This document shows, piece by piece, positions 25,402 through 34,708 of a stretch of 64,000 bases of DNA. Position 1 is the first letter of the stretch, and each line of letters begins with the position of its first letter. The position numbers and the translations under genes are program-made. Below the pieces are notes generated by a model, which saw nothing but the letters and a program-made list of their open reading frames with translations, ran no database searches and was not told the origin of the DNA. Source of the stretch: CAJXQU01 sp965223825 (GTDB lineage Bacteria; Pseudomonadota; Gammaproteobacteria; CAJXQU01); the NCBI GenBank assembly GCA_965223825.1, contig OZ245018.1, positions 3,162,001-3,226,000 of the forward strand, given 5' to 3'.

Positions 25402-27162
25402 GTGGATCATCAGTTGTTAATTAACATTCTCGCGTATCTTGGAGCAGCAGTGATCGCCGTTCCTCTGTTTCGCAAACTCGGCCTTGGCGCCATTCTTGGT
25501 TATTTGGTCGCGGGCGCGATCATCGGCCCGGAAGGTATACATCTGATCGACCATCCAGAAAACGCCTTGCACTTCGCAGAGTTCGGCGTGGTCATGCTGT
25601 TGTTCATCATTGGTTTGGAACTGAATCCGGAAAAACTCTGGCGCATGCGCGCGCACGTGACGTTGCTTGGCGGTGGCCAGTTGCTTCTCAGTGCCTGCTT
25701 GATCGCTGCCTTCATCATCAGTTTCACGTCCTTCGACATACAGATCGCGATCTTACTTGGCCTCACTCTAGGTCTATCCTCAACCGCATTTGCCGTCCAA
25801 CTGATGGATGAACACGGCATTATGGCGTGCGATCTTGGTCGTAAGGGTTTTGCGATCTTGCTCTTGCAAGATCTGGCCGTCATCCCGGTGTTACTTTTAG
25901 TCTCGTTTTTAGCACCGACAGCCTCACAAGAAACCAGCGGTTTTTCATGGTGGATGGGACCTTCTGCGATCATTGCGTGTTTGTTGATCGGTCGCTTTGC
26001 CATCAACCCCATTCTTACCATCGTCGCTCAATACGGTAGCCGCGAAGTGTTAACTGCCGCTGCGTTATTGATCGTACTCGGCAACGCGGTCTTAATGTTA
26101 GAAGTCGGTTTGAGTATGGGTATGGGTGCTTTTCTAGCCGGGATCATTCTGGCGAACTCATCTTACCGCCATCAATTGGAAACGGACATTGAGCCATTTA
26201 AAGGCCTGCTGCTCGGACTATTTTTTATCGCCGTCGGTATGACGCTGGATTTAGCCTTGCTCTTCAGCCAACCGATCTTCGTTATCAGCCTAGCGCTACT
26301 ATTAATCGCAAGCAAAACCATCATCATTATGGGGTTAGCCAAGTTGTTCGGCGCCAATCTCAAAGACGGCTTATTACTGGGCTTAATGCTCTCTCAAGGT
26401 GGTGAATTCGCCTTTGTCGTCATGAACAAAGCCCTTCTGCTGGATCTCATACCGCAAAGTTTAAGTAACTTAATTGTATTGATCGTCGGCATCAGCATGG
26501 CGCTGACATCACCACTCGTCATCTTGTTTGAACATCTCACGAAAGAAAAACGTGATCAGCAACGTAGTTTTGATACGGAAAACACCGATGAGGCCGAAGT
26601 CATCATTGCCGGTTTCGGCCGCTTCGGACAAATCATTGGTCGCCTATTGTGGGCCAACGATATTCACTTTACCGCAATGGATAAAGATCCAACCCACGTC
26701 GATTTCGTTAAACGCTTCGGTAATCAAATTTTTTATGGCGATGCGAAACGCATGGATCTGTTGGAAATTGCAGGGATAAAAAAAGCCCGCGTTTTTGTCA
26801 TCGCCGTCGACGATATTGAAGAATCACTCACGATCGCAAAAATCGCAAAAACAGAATGCCCCAACTTAAAAATCGTCGCACGTGCACACAACCGCATGCA
26901 CGTTTACCAACTCATGGCGCTGGGCGTAGAAAGTATTAATCGCGAAATGTTCGAAAGCAGTTTGCTCGCCGCAAAAGACACCCTAATGGCCATCGGCTAC
27001 ACAGAAAGCCAAGCCATCGGCAAAGTCGACATGTTCCGCCACCACGACCTCATGATGCTCGAAAAAGCCGCCGCACATAAAGATGATATCCCGAAACTGA
27101 TCAGCATCGCGAAAGAAGGCCGAAAAGAACTGGAGGATTTGTTTAAGCAGGATCACTCGTAG
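25402..27162 (+). CDS. Kef-type K+/H+ antiporter (CPA2 family) with RCK domain
   Basis: The inner-membrane part (about 1-380) has the CPA2 pattern GAILGYLVAGAIIGPEG, GLSSTAFAVQLM, SMGMGAFLAGIILANSSYRH and PFKGLLLGLFFIAVGM. A cytoplasmic TrkA-N/RCK domain follows (about 400-520) with the NAD-binding GFGRFGQIIGRLL. It resembles KefB/KefC, which release K+ on electrophile stress, but I cannot tell B from C. The start is GTG at 25402, backed by GGGGAG 6 bases upstream and the normal MDHQLLINILAYLGAA opening. Confidence 0.9.
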   Translation: MDHQLLINILAYLGAAVIAVPLFRKLGLGAILGYLVAGAIIGPEGIHLIDHPENALHFAEFGVVMLLFIIGLELNPEKLWRMRAHVTLLGGGQLLLSACLIAAFIISFTSFDIQIAILLGLTLGLSSTAFAVQLMDEHGIMACDLGRKGFAILLLQDLAVIPVLLLVSFLAPTASQETSGFSWWMGPSAIIACLLIGRFAINPILTIVAQYGSREVLTAAALLIVLGNAVLMLEVGLSMGMGAFLAGIILANSSYRHQLETDIEPFKGLLLGLFFIAVGMTLDLALLFSQPIFVISLALLLIASKTIIIMGLAKLFGANLKDGLLLGLMLSQGGEFAFVVMNKALLLDLIPQSLSNLIVLIVGISMALTSPLVILFEHLTKEKRDQQRSFDTENTDEAEVIIAGFGRFGQIIGRLLWANDIHFTAMDKDPTHVDFVKRFGNQIFYGDAKRMDLLEIAGIKKARVFVIAVDDIEESLTIAKIAKTECPNLKIVARAHNRMHVYQLMALGVESINREMFESSLLAAKDTLMAIGYTESQAIGKVDMFRHHDLMMLEKAAAHKDDIPKLISIAKEGRKELEDLFKQDHS

Positions 27163-27165
27163 TTG

Positions 27166-27189
27166 AGTTCTTACTGAAAAGTGAGAACT
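27166..27189 (+). other. Hairpin after the Kef-type gene
   Basis: AGTTCTTAC and GTGAGAACT form a 9-bp stem with one G-U pair and a six-base loop, four bases past the stop. No strong T-run follows, so termination is uncertain. Confidence 0.35.
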
Positions 27190-27360
27190 GAATTTGGTTT
27201 ATTTTGGATCTCAAGCTGGCTACCCCTTGATTTTTTTCCAAGCTATATCCGAGATGTCCTCTCTGTCGTTTTCAATAACCCTTTGTGTTTGTCCATTTAT
27301 TTAATCGGATTTTTTTGATTAACTTCACTTTCTTAAGCTAGCGTACCTACAAATACTGTT

Positions 27361-28377
27361 CTAACAATCCAATGCTCTAAAACGCCTCGGCGATATACCG
27401 TAGCGCGTTTTAAAACTTCGACTAAAATGCGCCATATTATTAAAGCCATGCCGCATGGCGATATCGGTGATTGAGTGATGCGCATAGAGTTGACTGGCTA
27501 ATTGTCGTCGGCACTTTTCTAACCGTTGTTGTGTTACGTAGCGCATGACGGAATTATTTTCTTCACTAAATAGATCATTTAAATAACGTATGGATATATT
27601 GGTTGCTTGTGCGATCGTACTTGCGGTTATGTCTGGATTTGAAAGATTATTTTCAATGAATTGTTTTGCCCGTGTTAAGACGAATTGTCGGTGTTTCGTC
27701 GGCACGGGTTTATCGCCACGTAATTGATTCAGGGATAAACTCAACATATCCAGCATGGGATCAGATAATTCTTGGAATTGTGTTTCTTCTAAGTATTCAA
27801 GTTGGTTTAGGGTTGATTGAATCAGTCCACGTGTGACGGCGCCGACACCGTTATTGGTTGGAATTCGTGTCGCGGTTAATTGCTCAAGGTTCGGTATTCG
27901 TTCATCTAAAACCGTGCGTGGAATAGAAATAATAATTTTCGAAAAAGCATCAGGAATTGTCACGCGATGCGGTTCGGTCGCGTCATAAAAACTCATGTCG
28001 CCCGCTTGTAAAAAAACTTCTCGACCAGCTTGTTCTAATTTATAACGGCCCGATGTCAGCAACACCATGAAGTAGCAATCTTGATTATTTTCGGTGGGTT
28101 CTTGCGGCAATCGTTGCAAGCGGATCGGGTTGGACTGGATTGGTGATAAACGTAAGCCTTGACGCCAAGGGTAGATCAACATGTCGTTGTACAACGGCGT
28201 CTCTTTGGGCGGCATAACGTCAACGTTGGTGTATTCTTTGCCGATGATTTCTTTCAGCCATTCAACACGCTGCGCTTCTGGCTGATCGTCTGTACAAAAA
28301 TGTTGGCCGCCTAATCGCTCGATGGATTCCGACGCGTTTGAAAACAATTTGTCTAAATGCCTCATCGGTTTCGTCAT
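27361..28377 (-). CDS. AraC-family transcriptional regulator
   Basis: The 338-aa protein has an N-terminal AraC-binding-like cupin domain (about 70-220; LQAGDMSFYDATEPHRV). A C-terminal pair of helix-turn-helix motifs follows (about 235-338; ITASTIAQATNISIRYLNDL and FNNMAHFSRSFKTRYGISP). Relatives include activators of aromatic and amine catabolism genes. ATG 28377 has AGGAGG at ideal spacing. It is divergent from the four-helix membrane protein at 28485 with about 107 bp between the starts, so that gene is its best candidate target. Confidence 0.88.
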   Translation of the reverse strand: MTKPMRHLDKLFSNASESIERLGGQHFCTDDQPEAQRVEWLKEIIGKEYTNVDVMPPKETPLYNDMLIYPWRQGLRLSPIQSNPIRLQRLPQEPTENNQDCYFMVLLTSGRYKLEQAGREVFLQAGDMSFYDATEPHRVTIPDAFSKIIISIPRTVLDERIPNLEQLTATRIPTNNGVGAVTRGLIQSTLNQLEYLEETQFQELSDPMLDMLSLSLNQLRGDKPVPTKHRQFVLTRAKQFIENNLSNPDITASTIAQATNISIRYLNDLFSEENNSVMRYVTQQRLEKCRRQLASQLYAHHSITDIAMRHGFNNMAHFSRSFKTRYGISPRRFRALDC

Positions 28378-28484
28378 ACACACCTCCTAAATACGCATGT
28401 TTTTCCACCATTAGAGCAAAGTACGCGATGCATTTCATCAGCATACTGATCTCCCAACTTATTCTCGCTAGGGATGAAAAAAGT

Positions 28485-28985
28485 ATGACACATAATAAAA
28501 TGCCCACAGACAATTTGGTTATGATACGCGGGGCCTGTCTATGGATTCTTATGGCCTTATTATTAGCGTGGACTTTGGTCGGAGTTTATAACCAAGTTGG
28601 GTTTTTGCAGGCGATTTTCCCGGGTAAACCGTCGCGTATCTTACAAGCGCACATCGACTTTCTGTTAATGAGCGCGTTGATCCTCGGCTTCTATGCCGCG
28701 AGAGTGCAATTGCCTTGGCATGTTCGCTGGGCAATGGTCGTCGGTGCGTTTACCAACTCCAGTTTGTTTTTATTAAATGCCCTACTTCCCTTCACCGATC
28801 CGACTTCTGAAAGTTTCAATCCTACCGGAACAGCCTGGACGATTTACAATACGTATCTTTATGCCAGCTTATTGCTGACCAGTTATGGTTTTGGGAAAGC
28901 GGCGGTGCTGATCTACCGCGCCAGTCTCAACGCGGAAGGATCGACTGCGAAAAATTGCAAACGTTGTGGTCGCGATTTAACCTAA
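28485..28985 (+). CDS. Four-helix membrane protein of unknown function
   Basis: The 166-aa protein has four predicted helices, about residues 15-37, 57-77, 85-110 and 125-152. It ends in a cytoplasmic tail with a CKRCG pair. Between helices 1 and 2 is FPGKPSRILQAHIDFLLM, and helix 3 begins GAFTNSSLFLLNAL. The PG-x-P...AH and GA..N...F spacing recalls the small membrane styrene-oxide isomerase (StyC) group, but this is pattern memory and not a firm homology. ATG 28485 has AGGGA upstream. An AraC regulator is divergent from it. Confidence 0.6.
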   Translation: MTHNKMPTDNLVMIRGACLWILMALLLAWTLVGVYNQVGFLQAIFPGKPSRILQAHIDFLLMSALILGFYAARVQLPWHVRWAMVVGAFTNSSLFLLNALLPFTDPTSESFNPTGTAWTIYNTYLYASLLLTSYGFGKAAVLIYRASLNAEGSTAKNCKRCGRDLT

Positions 28986-29052
28986 GATTCACTTTCGCTG
29001 ACGGTGGCGAATCTCCATCGTCAGCACTGGTATTTAAATCAATGCACTCAGT

Positions 29053-31173
29053 TTAAAAAGCCAGACTCAAGCCTAAATCGATGCCGAAGCCCGGTTCGTT
29101 ACTGCCAGAGCCGTGCACGCGATAGGCTTCGTCCGTGAGGTTGGTCAACCCGCCGATGAGCTTGAGGTGATCCGTCACCTTCCAACCGCCACGCAGATCT
29201 AACACCGTATAACCGGGCGTTCCACCAGGGGGAATGCGTTGCGTGTCGTCCTGATCACCGCGACTTAACCGATCAGCATCCTGAGCGTGCGTGACCTGCA
29301 ACGCTGCCCAAAAACGATTGGACGGATCTGTCCAACGCAGATTCGCGGTGATCGTCAGCGGCATTGTGCGGCTAAACGGCTCGCTGATCACCGTATTGTT
29401 CATCAGCGAATCGATACTGTTTAATTCACCATCTAGCCAAGTGAAATTCGCGATCAGTTGCCAGTGTTGCATGAAGTCCCATTCACCGGCGATCTCGATA
29501 CCATAAATATCGCCGTCGGCGCTGTTTTGTTTGCTTACTTCGGTTAAGCCATCAATCATTCTGCCGGTTGGCGTGCTGGTAATATAGTCACGAATATCCG
29601 TGAAGAAGAGGGCGGTTTGCGCGCGAAATTGTTGCGTTCCAAGTTTGTAACCAACTTCATAAGTGAGGAATGTTTCTGGCTCCAAGCCGATCGCCGCCAC
29701 TTCTATCTCGTTGGATCGGCTCGCACCAAAGCGTGTCACATCAGCAATATTCGGCGCACGAAATGACTGGCTGATGCCAACCCAGAGTTTTTGATCACCT
29801 TGCTCTGTTAGATCAAACGTTGCGCGTAATGCAGCGCTCAGATTGTTCCAACTATCGGCATAACTCGCCGCATCGCCGCTGATCGGATCTTCATAACGCC
29901 CAACTTCTGATCGCACATAAGAATAGCGTGCGCCCGCAGTCAGCATGAGTCGATCTGTCATCCACCATTCGTTTTGCAGATACGCTCCGCTAACGAGAAA
30001 TTTCGCATCATCGCCAATCGGCCCTTGAACCCGCACGCGATTGAGGCTGCCGTCTGCGTTTAAATCCGTACGATGGCTGTCGACATGATCTTCGTAAAAA
30101 TCCAATCCGTATGTGAGTCGACCAAATCGCGTTTGGCTAGCAAGCTGGAGATCCATGCCTAGCATGGCCGAATCAAATTCTTCTAAATTCCGTCGACCGT
30201 CGCTGCGAATGCGATCGCCATCCTCATCCCAGCGTTGATAAGACAACGTCAAAATGGCCTGATCCAACCACGATGTGATCTGCTCGCCGCGGAGTTTTAC
30301 ATAGCTTAATGATCGTGCCTGATCTTTTAACCGCTGCTGATCTGACCCTACACTCGTTCCCGCAAATGGAATCGCAAACACCGTCGAATGTGTGCGCCAC
30401 ACATTGTCTTGTTCGAGTTGCTGATGCGCCAGTGTAAATCGCCACTGTTGATTCATTTGCCAGTCAAAACGCACATCAAAACCGCTTTCGTCATAACCGG
30501 TATTAGGTTGTTTACCAAGATCTGCCGCATCCACATCGCCGAAATTTTTCAAGGAATAGCCGAGGTGTAATCCCCACGCTTGACCAACGCCGAGATTCAC
30601 TTCGGTGCGGGAAAGGTGGCTGTCTTCTGCGGAGGCAAAACGGTAATGTTGGCGGCCGTGTATATAAAACTGATCACCCGTTTCGCGAGTATAGTCTGAG
30701 TGCTGACTCTGTAAATTGAGCGTGCCGCCGATCGCGTCGCTGCCATAAAGCACCGTCGCCGGGCCATTTAATGCGTCGATCTGCTCAATGCTGTAGAGAT
30801 CGATCAGGGAAAAATATTCATTCGGGCCGTCGCGGTAAACGGAATTATTGTAGCGAATACCGTCGATCAGACTGAGGGTTCGATAACCTGTAAAGCCACG
30901 AATAAATGGCGATCCCTGACCGTTGGCGGTTTTCTGCACCATAATTCCTGCTGTTTCGGCTAAAGCTTCGGGCAAGGATCGGTAGAGTTTTTCTTCCATT
31001 TCTTCTGCGCTGATCACGTCTACGTTATAGGGTAGATCGAGCGTGCTGACTTGGCCCCGTGTGGCAGTAATGGTGAGATCATCCAACTCAACATCCGCCG
31101 CGTAGCCAATAGGGCTCAACATGATCGCGCTGATCAAACAGGTATGAGAGAGAACAATGTTGAAATACCGCAT
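29053..31173 (-). CDS. TonB-dependent outer-membrane receptor
   Basis: The 706-aa protein has a signal peptide (about 1-25, cut after GYA) and a TonB-box-like LDDLTITATR at the mature N-terminus. A plug domain follows (about 40-150; SPFIRGFTGYRTLSLIDGIR and GPATVLYGSDAIGGTLNL). The 22-strand barrel includes QSFRAPNIADVTRFG and ends in a C-terminal phenylalanine. The sequence is closest in pattern to haem/haemoprotein or siderophore receptors, but the FRAP...NPxL haem signature is not complete. A Fur box lies about 80 bp upstream, so it is probably induced by iron limitation. No adjacent uptake operon is present. Confidence 0.9.
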   Translation of the reverse strand: MRYFNIVLSHTCLISAIMLSPIGYAADVELDDLTITATRGQVSTLDLPYNVDVISAEEMEEKLYRSLPEALAETAGIMVQKTANGQGSPFIRGFTGYRTLSLIDGIRYNNSVYRDGPNEYFSLIDLYSIEQIDALNGPATVLYGSDAIGGTLNLQSQHSDYTRETGDQFYIHGRQHYRFASAEDSHLSRTEVNLGVGQAWGLHLGYSLKNFGDVDAADLGKQPNTGYDESGFDVRFDWQMNQQWRFTLAHQQLEQDNVWRTHSTVFAIPFAGTSVGSDQQRLKDQARSLSYVKLRGEQITSWLDQAILTLSYQRWDEDGDRIRSDGRRNLEEFDSAMLGMDLQLASQTRFGRLTYGLDFYEDHVDSHRTDLNADGSLNRVRVQGPIGDDAKFLVSGAYLQNEWWMTDRLMLTAGARYSYVRSEVGRYEDPISGDAASYADSWNNLSAALRATFDLTEQGDQKLWVGISQSFRAPNIADVTRFGASRSNEIEVAAIGLEPETFLTYEVGYKLGTQQFRAQTALFFTDIRDYITSTPTGRMIDGLTEVSKQNSADGDIYGIEIAGEWDFMQHWQLIANFTWLDGELNSIDSLMNNTVISEPFSRTMPLTITANLRWTDPSNRFWAALQVTHAQDADRLSRGDQDDTQRIPPGGTPGYTVLDLRGGWKVTDHLKLIGGLTNLTDEAYRVHGSGSNEPGFGIDLGLSLAF

Positions 31174-31251
31174 GCAGAAACCACTAACTCAAACGAAACA
31201 GTGAACGGGGCAGATGGCCGGAGTGGCTGTCTGGATGGATCAGCTTAGCAT

Positions 31252-31270
31252 ACTAATGAGAATCATACTC
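31252..31270 (-). promoter_or_regulatory. Fur box upstream of the TonB receptor
   Basis: ACTAATGAGAATCATACTC matches GATAATGATAATCATTATC at 14 of 19 positions, including the central AATGA-x-AATCAT. It is 79 bp before the receptor start. The divergent UDG-fold gene at 31381 shares the same spacer. Confidence 0.7.
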
Positions 31271-31380
31271 AGTTAGATTAAATCACCATTCTATGATTTT
31301 CATCTATTGATGACACGATCGCGAGTTAATTTCATGTTCATTTTAGCCATTTAGATTGACGTCTTAGCGAACCCAGCAAC

Positions 31381-31998
31381 ATGACTACGGTCAAATTTCG
31401 CATGACAACCACGCCCGATCTTGATCACTTACTCAAGTCCATTCGTGCCTGCCAGCTTTGTGCTGATCTTCCGCTCGGCAGTAACCCGGTTCTACAGGTC
31501 AGTCAAAGTGCGCGAATTTTGATCGCGGCACAAGCACCGGGGATTCGCGTTCATGAAACCGCCATTCCGTTTAATGACCCAAGTGGCGATCGGCTGCGTG
31601 ACTGGCTGGGCGTTGATCGAGCGACGTTTTATGATGCCGAGAAATTTTGCATCGTGCCGATGGGCTTTTGTTATCCCGGCACGGGCAAAAGTGGCGACCT
31701 TCCACCGCGATCAGAATGTCGCGCACATTGGCATGATCAACTCTTTGCCGCGCTACCACAGCTCTCATTACACTTGGTAATCGGTCAATATGCGCATGCC
31801 TATCACCTCGGCAAAACACGCAAAAAAAACCTCACAGAAACGGTCAAAAACTGGCGTGAGTTCGGTACCGATTGCATCCCACTGCCACACCCAAGTCCAC
31901 GAAATAATATCTGGCTGAAAAAAAACCCGTGGTTTGAAACTGATCTGATTCCCGTTATTCAATCACGCGTCGCAACCTTACTGAGCGATTCAGGATAA
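31381..31998 (+). CDS. Uracil-DNA-glycosylase-fold family protein
   Basis: The 205-aa protein has RACQLCADLPLGSNPVLQ near the start. The UDG-superfamily motif 1 variant is AAQAPGIRVHETAIPFNDPS, and the C-terminal motif is PLPHPSPRNNIWLKKNPWFE. This is the widespread bacterial subgroup annotated as uracil-DNA glycosylase family; activity on DNA has not been shown for most members. ATG 31381 is used; ATG 31402 is an alternative with no better ribosome site. It is followed by a hairpin at 32016 and the small membrane gene at 32064. Confidence 0.8.
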   Translation: MTTVKFRMTTTPDLDHLLKSIRACQLCADLPLGSNPVLQVSQSARILIAAQAPGIRVHETAIPFNDPSGDRLRDWLGVDRATFYDAEKFCIVPMGFCYPGTGKSGDLPPRSECRAHWHDQLFAALPQLSLHLVIGQYAHAYHLGKTRKKNLTETVKNWREFGTDCIPLPHPSPRNNIWLKKNPWFETDLIPVIQSRVATLLSDSG

Positions 31999-32015
31999 AC
32001 TAAACGAAACCCAAA

Positions 32016-32043
32016 ACGAGCGGCGAAAGATTCAGCCGTTCGT
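32016..32043. other. Hairpin between the UDG-fold and CBU_0592-like genes
   Basis: ACGAGCGGC and GCCGTTCGT pair with one G-U or mismatch position around a ten-base loop. On the plus strand no T-run follows; on the minus strand TTTT follows. It could be a weak terminator or a REP-like element. Confidence 0.3.
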
Positions 32044-32063
32044 CTCAATCAGGATGTTATTTT

Positions 32064-32321
32064 ATGCAGTTGCTCATCGATATTTTCGGCTGGATCGGCA
32101 TGGTCATGGTGCTCGTTGGCTTTTATTTGGTCTCAAACGGTAAGATCGAGGCACAGTCGAATTTGTTCCAAATTTTAAATGCGATCGCCGCGATTTTCAT
32201 CGGTATCAATGCCTACTATTTCGGAGCGATGCCGTCGGTTGGATTAAATTCCATTTGGTTTCTGATCGCGCTGGTGACCTTGGTGAGGATTAATATTTTA
32301 AAAAAAACCGATCAGGAATAG
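32064..32321 (+). CDS. CBU_0592-like small membrane protein
   Basis: The 85-aa protein has three predicted helices: about residues 5-23 (IFGWIGMVMVLVGFYLVS), 34-53 and 58-78. The IFGWIGxxxxLxGFYLVSxG start and FQILNAIAAIFIGINAYYFGA centre are typical of the CBU_0592 family, whose function is unknown. It ends six bases before the ABC exporter gene and probably shares its transcript. Confidence 0.75.
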   Translation: MQLLIDIFGWIGMVMVLVGFYLVSNGKIEAQSNLFQILNAIAAIFIGINAYYFGAMPSVGLNSIWFLIALVTLVRINILKKTDQE

Positions 32322-32326
32322 GCGTA

Positions 32327-34153
32327 ATGACCAGCAAGGAAAATCTCCAAAGTGCGCCTGAAAACGAAAGCGCCACACCCAAACAATACACTTGGCGTTA
32401 CATGCTCAGCATCGCCCGCGAGCACAAAAGTAAGCTGATCGTCGCGAATATTGTCGCCTTACTTGCCGCCATCGCCAGCGTGCCGTTACCGCTTTTAATG
32501 CCGCTTTTGGTCGATCAAGTTTTATTGGAAAAGCCCGGATCACTGACGGCCTTTATCGATTCATTATTTCCGACCGCTTGGCATGGACCGGCGTTGTACA
32601 TCATTACCGTTACGGTGGTGACGATGTTTCTGCGGCTCAGTGCGACGCTTTTGGGCGTGTGGCAATCACGCAATTTCTCGCAGGTCGCGAAAGATATTGT
32701 CTTTCGTATTCGCCATCAAATGCTTAACCGTCTTTCGCGTATTGAAATGGCCGAATATGAAACCCTCGGCAGCGGCACGGTTAGCTCGCACTTCGTTACG
32801 GATTTAAATGCGATCGATGATTTTATTGGATCGGCGATCGCGAAATTTCTGGTCGCCATGCTGTCGCTGATCGGCATGACCTTGGTGTTGTTATGGATGC
32901 ACTGGCAGCTGGCGGTATTCATTTTATTAATGAACCCGCTGGTCATTTATTTCACCACGAAACTGGGTAAAAAAGTCAAAGAACTCAAGCGACGCGAGAA
33001 CAGTGCATTTGAATTATTCCAACAAGCCTTAACCGAAACGCTCGATGGCATTCAACAGATTCGTGCGATCAATCGCGAAAAACATTATCTTGCTCGCGTG
33101 TCTGATCGCGCCCGCGACATTCGTAATCATGCCACCGCGTATTCGTGGAAAAGTGACGCGGCAAGTCGCGCGTCTTTTATGGTGTTTTTATTCGGCTTCG
33201 ATCTATTCCGCGCGATCAGCATGTTCATGGTGGTGTTTTCTGATCTCAGCATCGGCCAAATGCTCGCAGTGTTCGGTTACCTCTGGTTTATGATGTCGCC
33301 GGTTCAGGAAATTCTGGGTATTCAATATTCTTGGTTCGCCGCCCGTGCCGCATTAACCCGCGTGAATAGCTTGCTGGAACTCAAAGACGAACCACAATAT
33401 CCGCACGAAGAAGACCCATTTGCCGGTAAACATACGGTCGGGGTTAGCGTGCAGGATGTGCATTTTTCTTATGGTGATCATCAAGTATTAAATGGTGTCA
33501 GCCTCGAGATTAAACCCGGTGAAAAAGTCGCGCTGGTCGGCGCATCTGGCGGTGGTAAGTCAACGCTAGTGCAAGTGATTTTGGGGTTGTATACGCCGAA
33601 TTCCGGCCATGTTTTATTTGATACTATTCCCACAGAAAAAATCGGCCTGGATGTGGTGCGTACGCATATCGCGACGGTTCTGCAACATCCGGCACTGTTT
33701 AACGATACCGTTCGTATGAATCTGACGTTGGGTCGCGATCTACCTGATAAAACCTTATGGGATGCATTAAATATCGCACAGCTTGAAGACACCGTACGCG
33801 ATATGCCGAAAATGTTGGACACCGTGGTTGGGCGACAAGGTGTGCGACTCTCCGGCGGACAGCGACAACGTCTCGCCATCGCCCGTATGATTCTGGCGGA
33901 ACCACATGTGGTCATTTTGGACGAAGCAACATCTGCGCTGGATGCTGATACCGAAGCACGTTTACACGCGGCGTTAAAAGATTTTCTCGCTGATCGCACT
34001 ACGTTGATCATTGCGCATCGTTTATCCGCGGTGAAACAAGCAGAACGCGTTTATGTTTTTGATGATGGCCACATTATTGAGCAAGGCGTGCACGCAGAGC
34101 TGATCGAAAACGATGGCTTATATTCAAAATTGTACGGCAATTTACAACGTTAA
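32327..34153 (+). CDS. ABC exporter, fused membrane and ATPase domains
   Basis: The 608-aa half-transporter has a six-helix type-1 exporter membrane domain (about 30-340) and a nucleotide-binding domain (about 360-608). Walker A is GASGGGKSTL, the signature is LSGGQRQRLAIARMIL, Walker B is VVILDEATSALD, and the switch histidine is in IIAHRLS. It would work as a homodimer in the inner membrane. The substrate is unknown; MsbA-like lipid or multidrug export are possibilities. The ATG is preceded by AGGA and lies six bases after the CBU_0592-like gene. Confidence 0.9.
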   Translation: MTSKENLQSAPENESATPKQYTWRYMLSIAREHKSKLIVANIVALLAAIASVPLPLLMPLLVDQVLLEKPGSLTAFIDSLFPTAWHGPALYIITVTVVTMFLRLSATLLGVWQSRNFSQVAKDIVFRIRHQMLNRLSRIEMAEYETLGSGTVSSHFVTDLNAIDDFIGSAIAKFLVAMLSLIGMTLVLLWMHWQLAVFILLMNPLVIYFTTKLGKKVKELKRRENSAFELFQQALTETLDGIQQIRAINREKHYLARVSDRARDIRNHATAYSWKSDAASRASFMVFLFGFDLFRAISMFMVVFSDLSIGQMLAVFGYLWFMMSPVQEILGIQYSWFAARAALTRVNSLLELKDEPQYPHEEDPFAGKHTVGVSVQDVHFSYGDHQVLNGVSLEIKPGEKVALVGASGGGKSTLVQVILGLYTPNSGHVLFDTIPTEKIGLDVVRTHIATVLQHPALFNDTVRMNLTLGRDLPDKTLWDALNIAQLEDTVRDMPKMLDTVVGRQGVRLSGGQRQRLAIARMILAEPHVVILDEATSALDADTEARLHAALKDFLADRTTLIIAHRLSAVKQAERVYVFDDGHIIEQGVHAELIENDGLYSKLYGNLQR

Positions 34154-34211
34154 TTGATCACAGTGTGTGTTATGACTGAACATATTCATTAGAACGATTA
34201 TAATCAAACTC

Positions 34212-34697
34212 ATGTTTCGTTTGTCCGCGTTATTACTGCTTACACTCAGTTTTTTCAGCCTGCCGCTTTTTGCCGATCTGCTGGATAATCCGTTTGCTAT
34301 GCCTCGCTACAGCCTTGAGTACAACGAACGTCGTGACCCGTTTAAAGATGCAGAGAATGCCATGCTATTTGCACAACAGACGAATCGACACGTATTGATC
34401 GAGATTGGTGGTAATTGGTGTCAATGGTGCCACGTGCTTGACCAGTTTATTCGCGAACATGATGACGTTGCCCAGCAATTACAAACTAATTTTGTACTAT
34501 TAAAAGTCAACGTCAGTGACGCAAATAAAAATACAGATTTTATGGCGGAATTACCCCCGGTCGATGGTTACCCATATGTGTTTATCACTGATGCAAAAGG
34601 CGATATAAAATTTGCTGGTGATCTGACCCCATTGCTCGACAAAAATACATTCTCACGAAAATTATTCCTCGCCTTTCTGGATCGTTGGAAACCCTGA
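34212..34697 (+). CDS. Exported thioredoxin-fold protein
   Basis: The 161-aa protein has a signal peptide (about 1-21, cut after LFA) and a thioredoxin_7-type domain. The active site is GNWCQWCHVL (about residue 74). The cis-proline region is PPVDGYPYVFITDAKGD. It acts in the periplasm as a thiol reductase or oxidase, or as a partner of an envelope enzyme. It lies 11 bases before the GT-C gene in the same operon, so it may serve that locus. The CQWC dipeptide is not one that defines a named Dsb protein. Confidence 0.8.
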   Translation: MFRLSALLLLTLSFFSLPLFADLLDNPFAMPRYSLEYNERRDPFKDAENAMLFAQQTNRHVLIEIGGNWCQWCHVLDQFIREHDDVAQQLQTNFVLLKVNVSDANKNTDFMAELPPVDGYPYVFITDAKGDIKFAGDLTPLLDKNTFSRKLFLAFLDRWKP

Positions 34698-34708
34698 CCT
34701 CATAAATT

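Noticed and set aside
23614..32043. Hairpins at 23614 and 32016 as members of one REP family for the RAYT
   Set aside because: Both contain ACGAGCGG, but the stems and loops differ otherwise and only two copies were seen.
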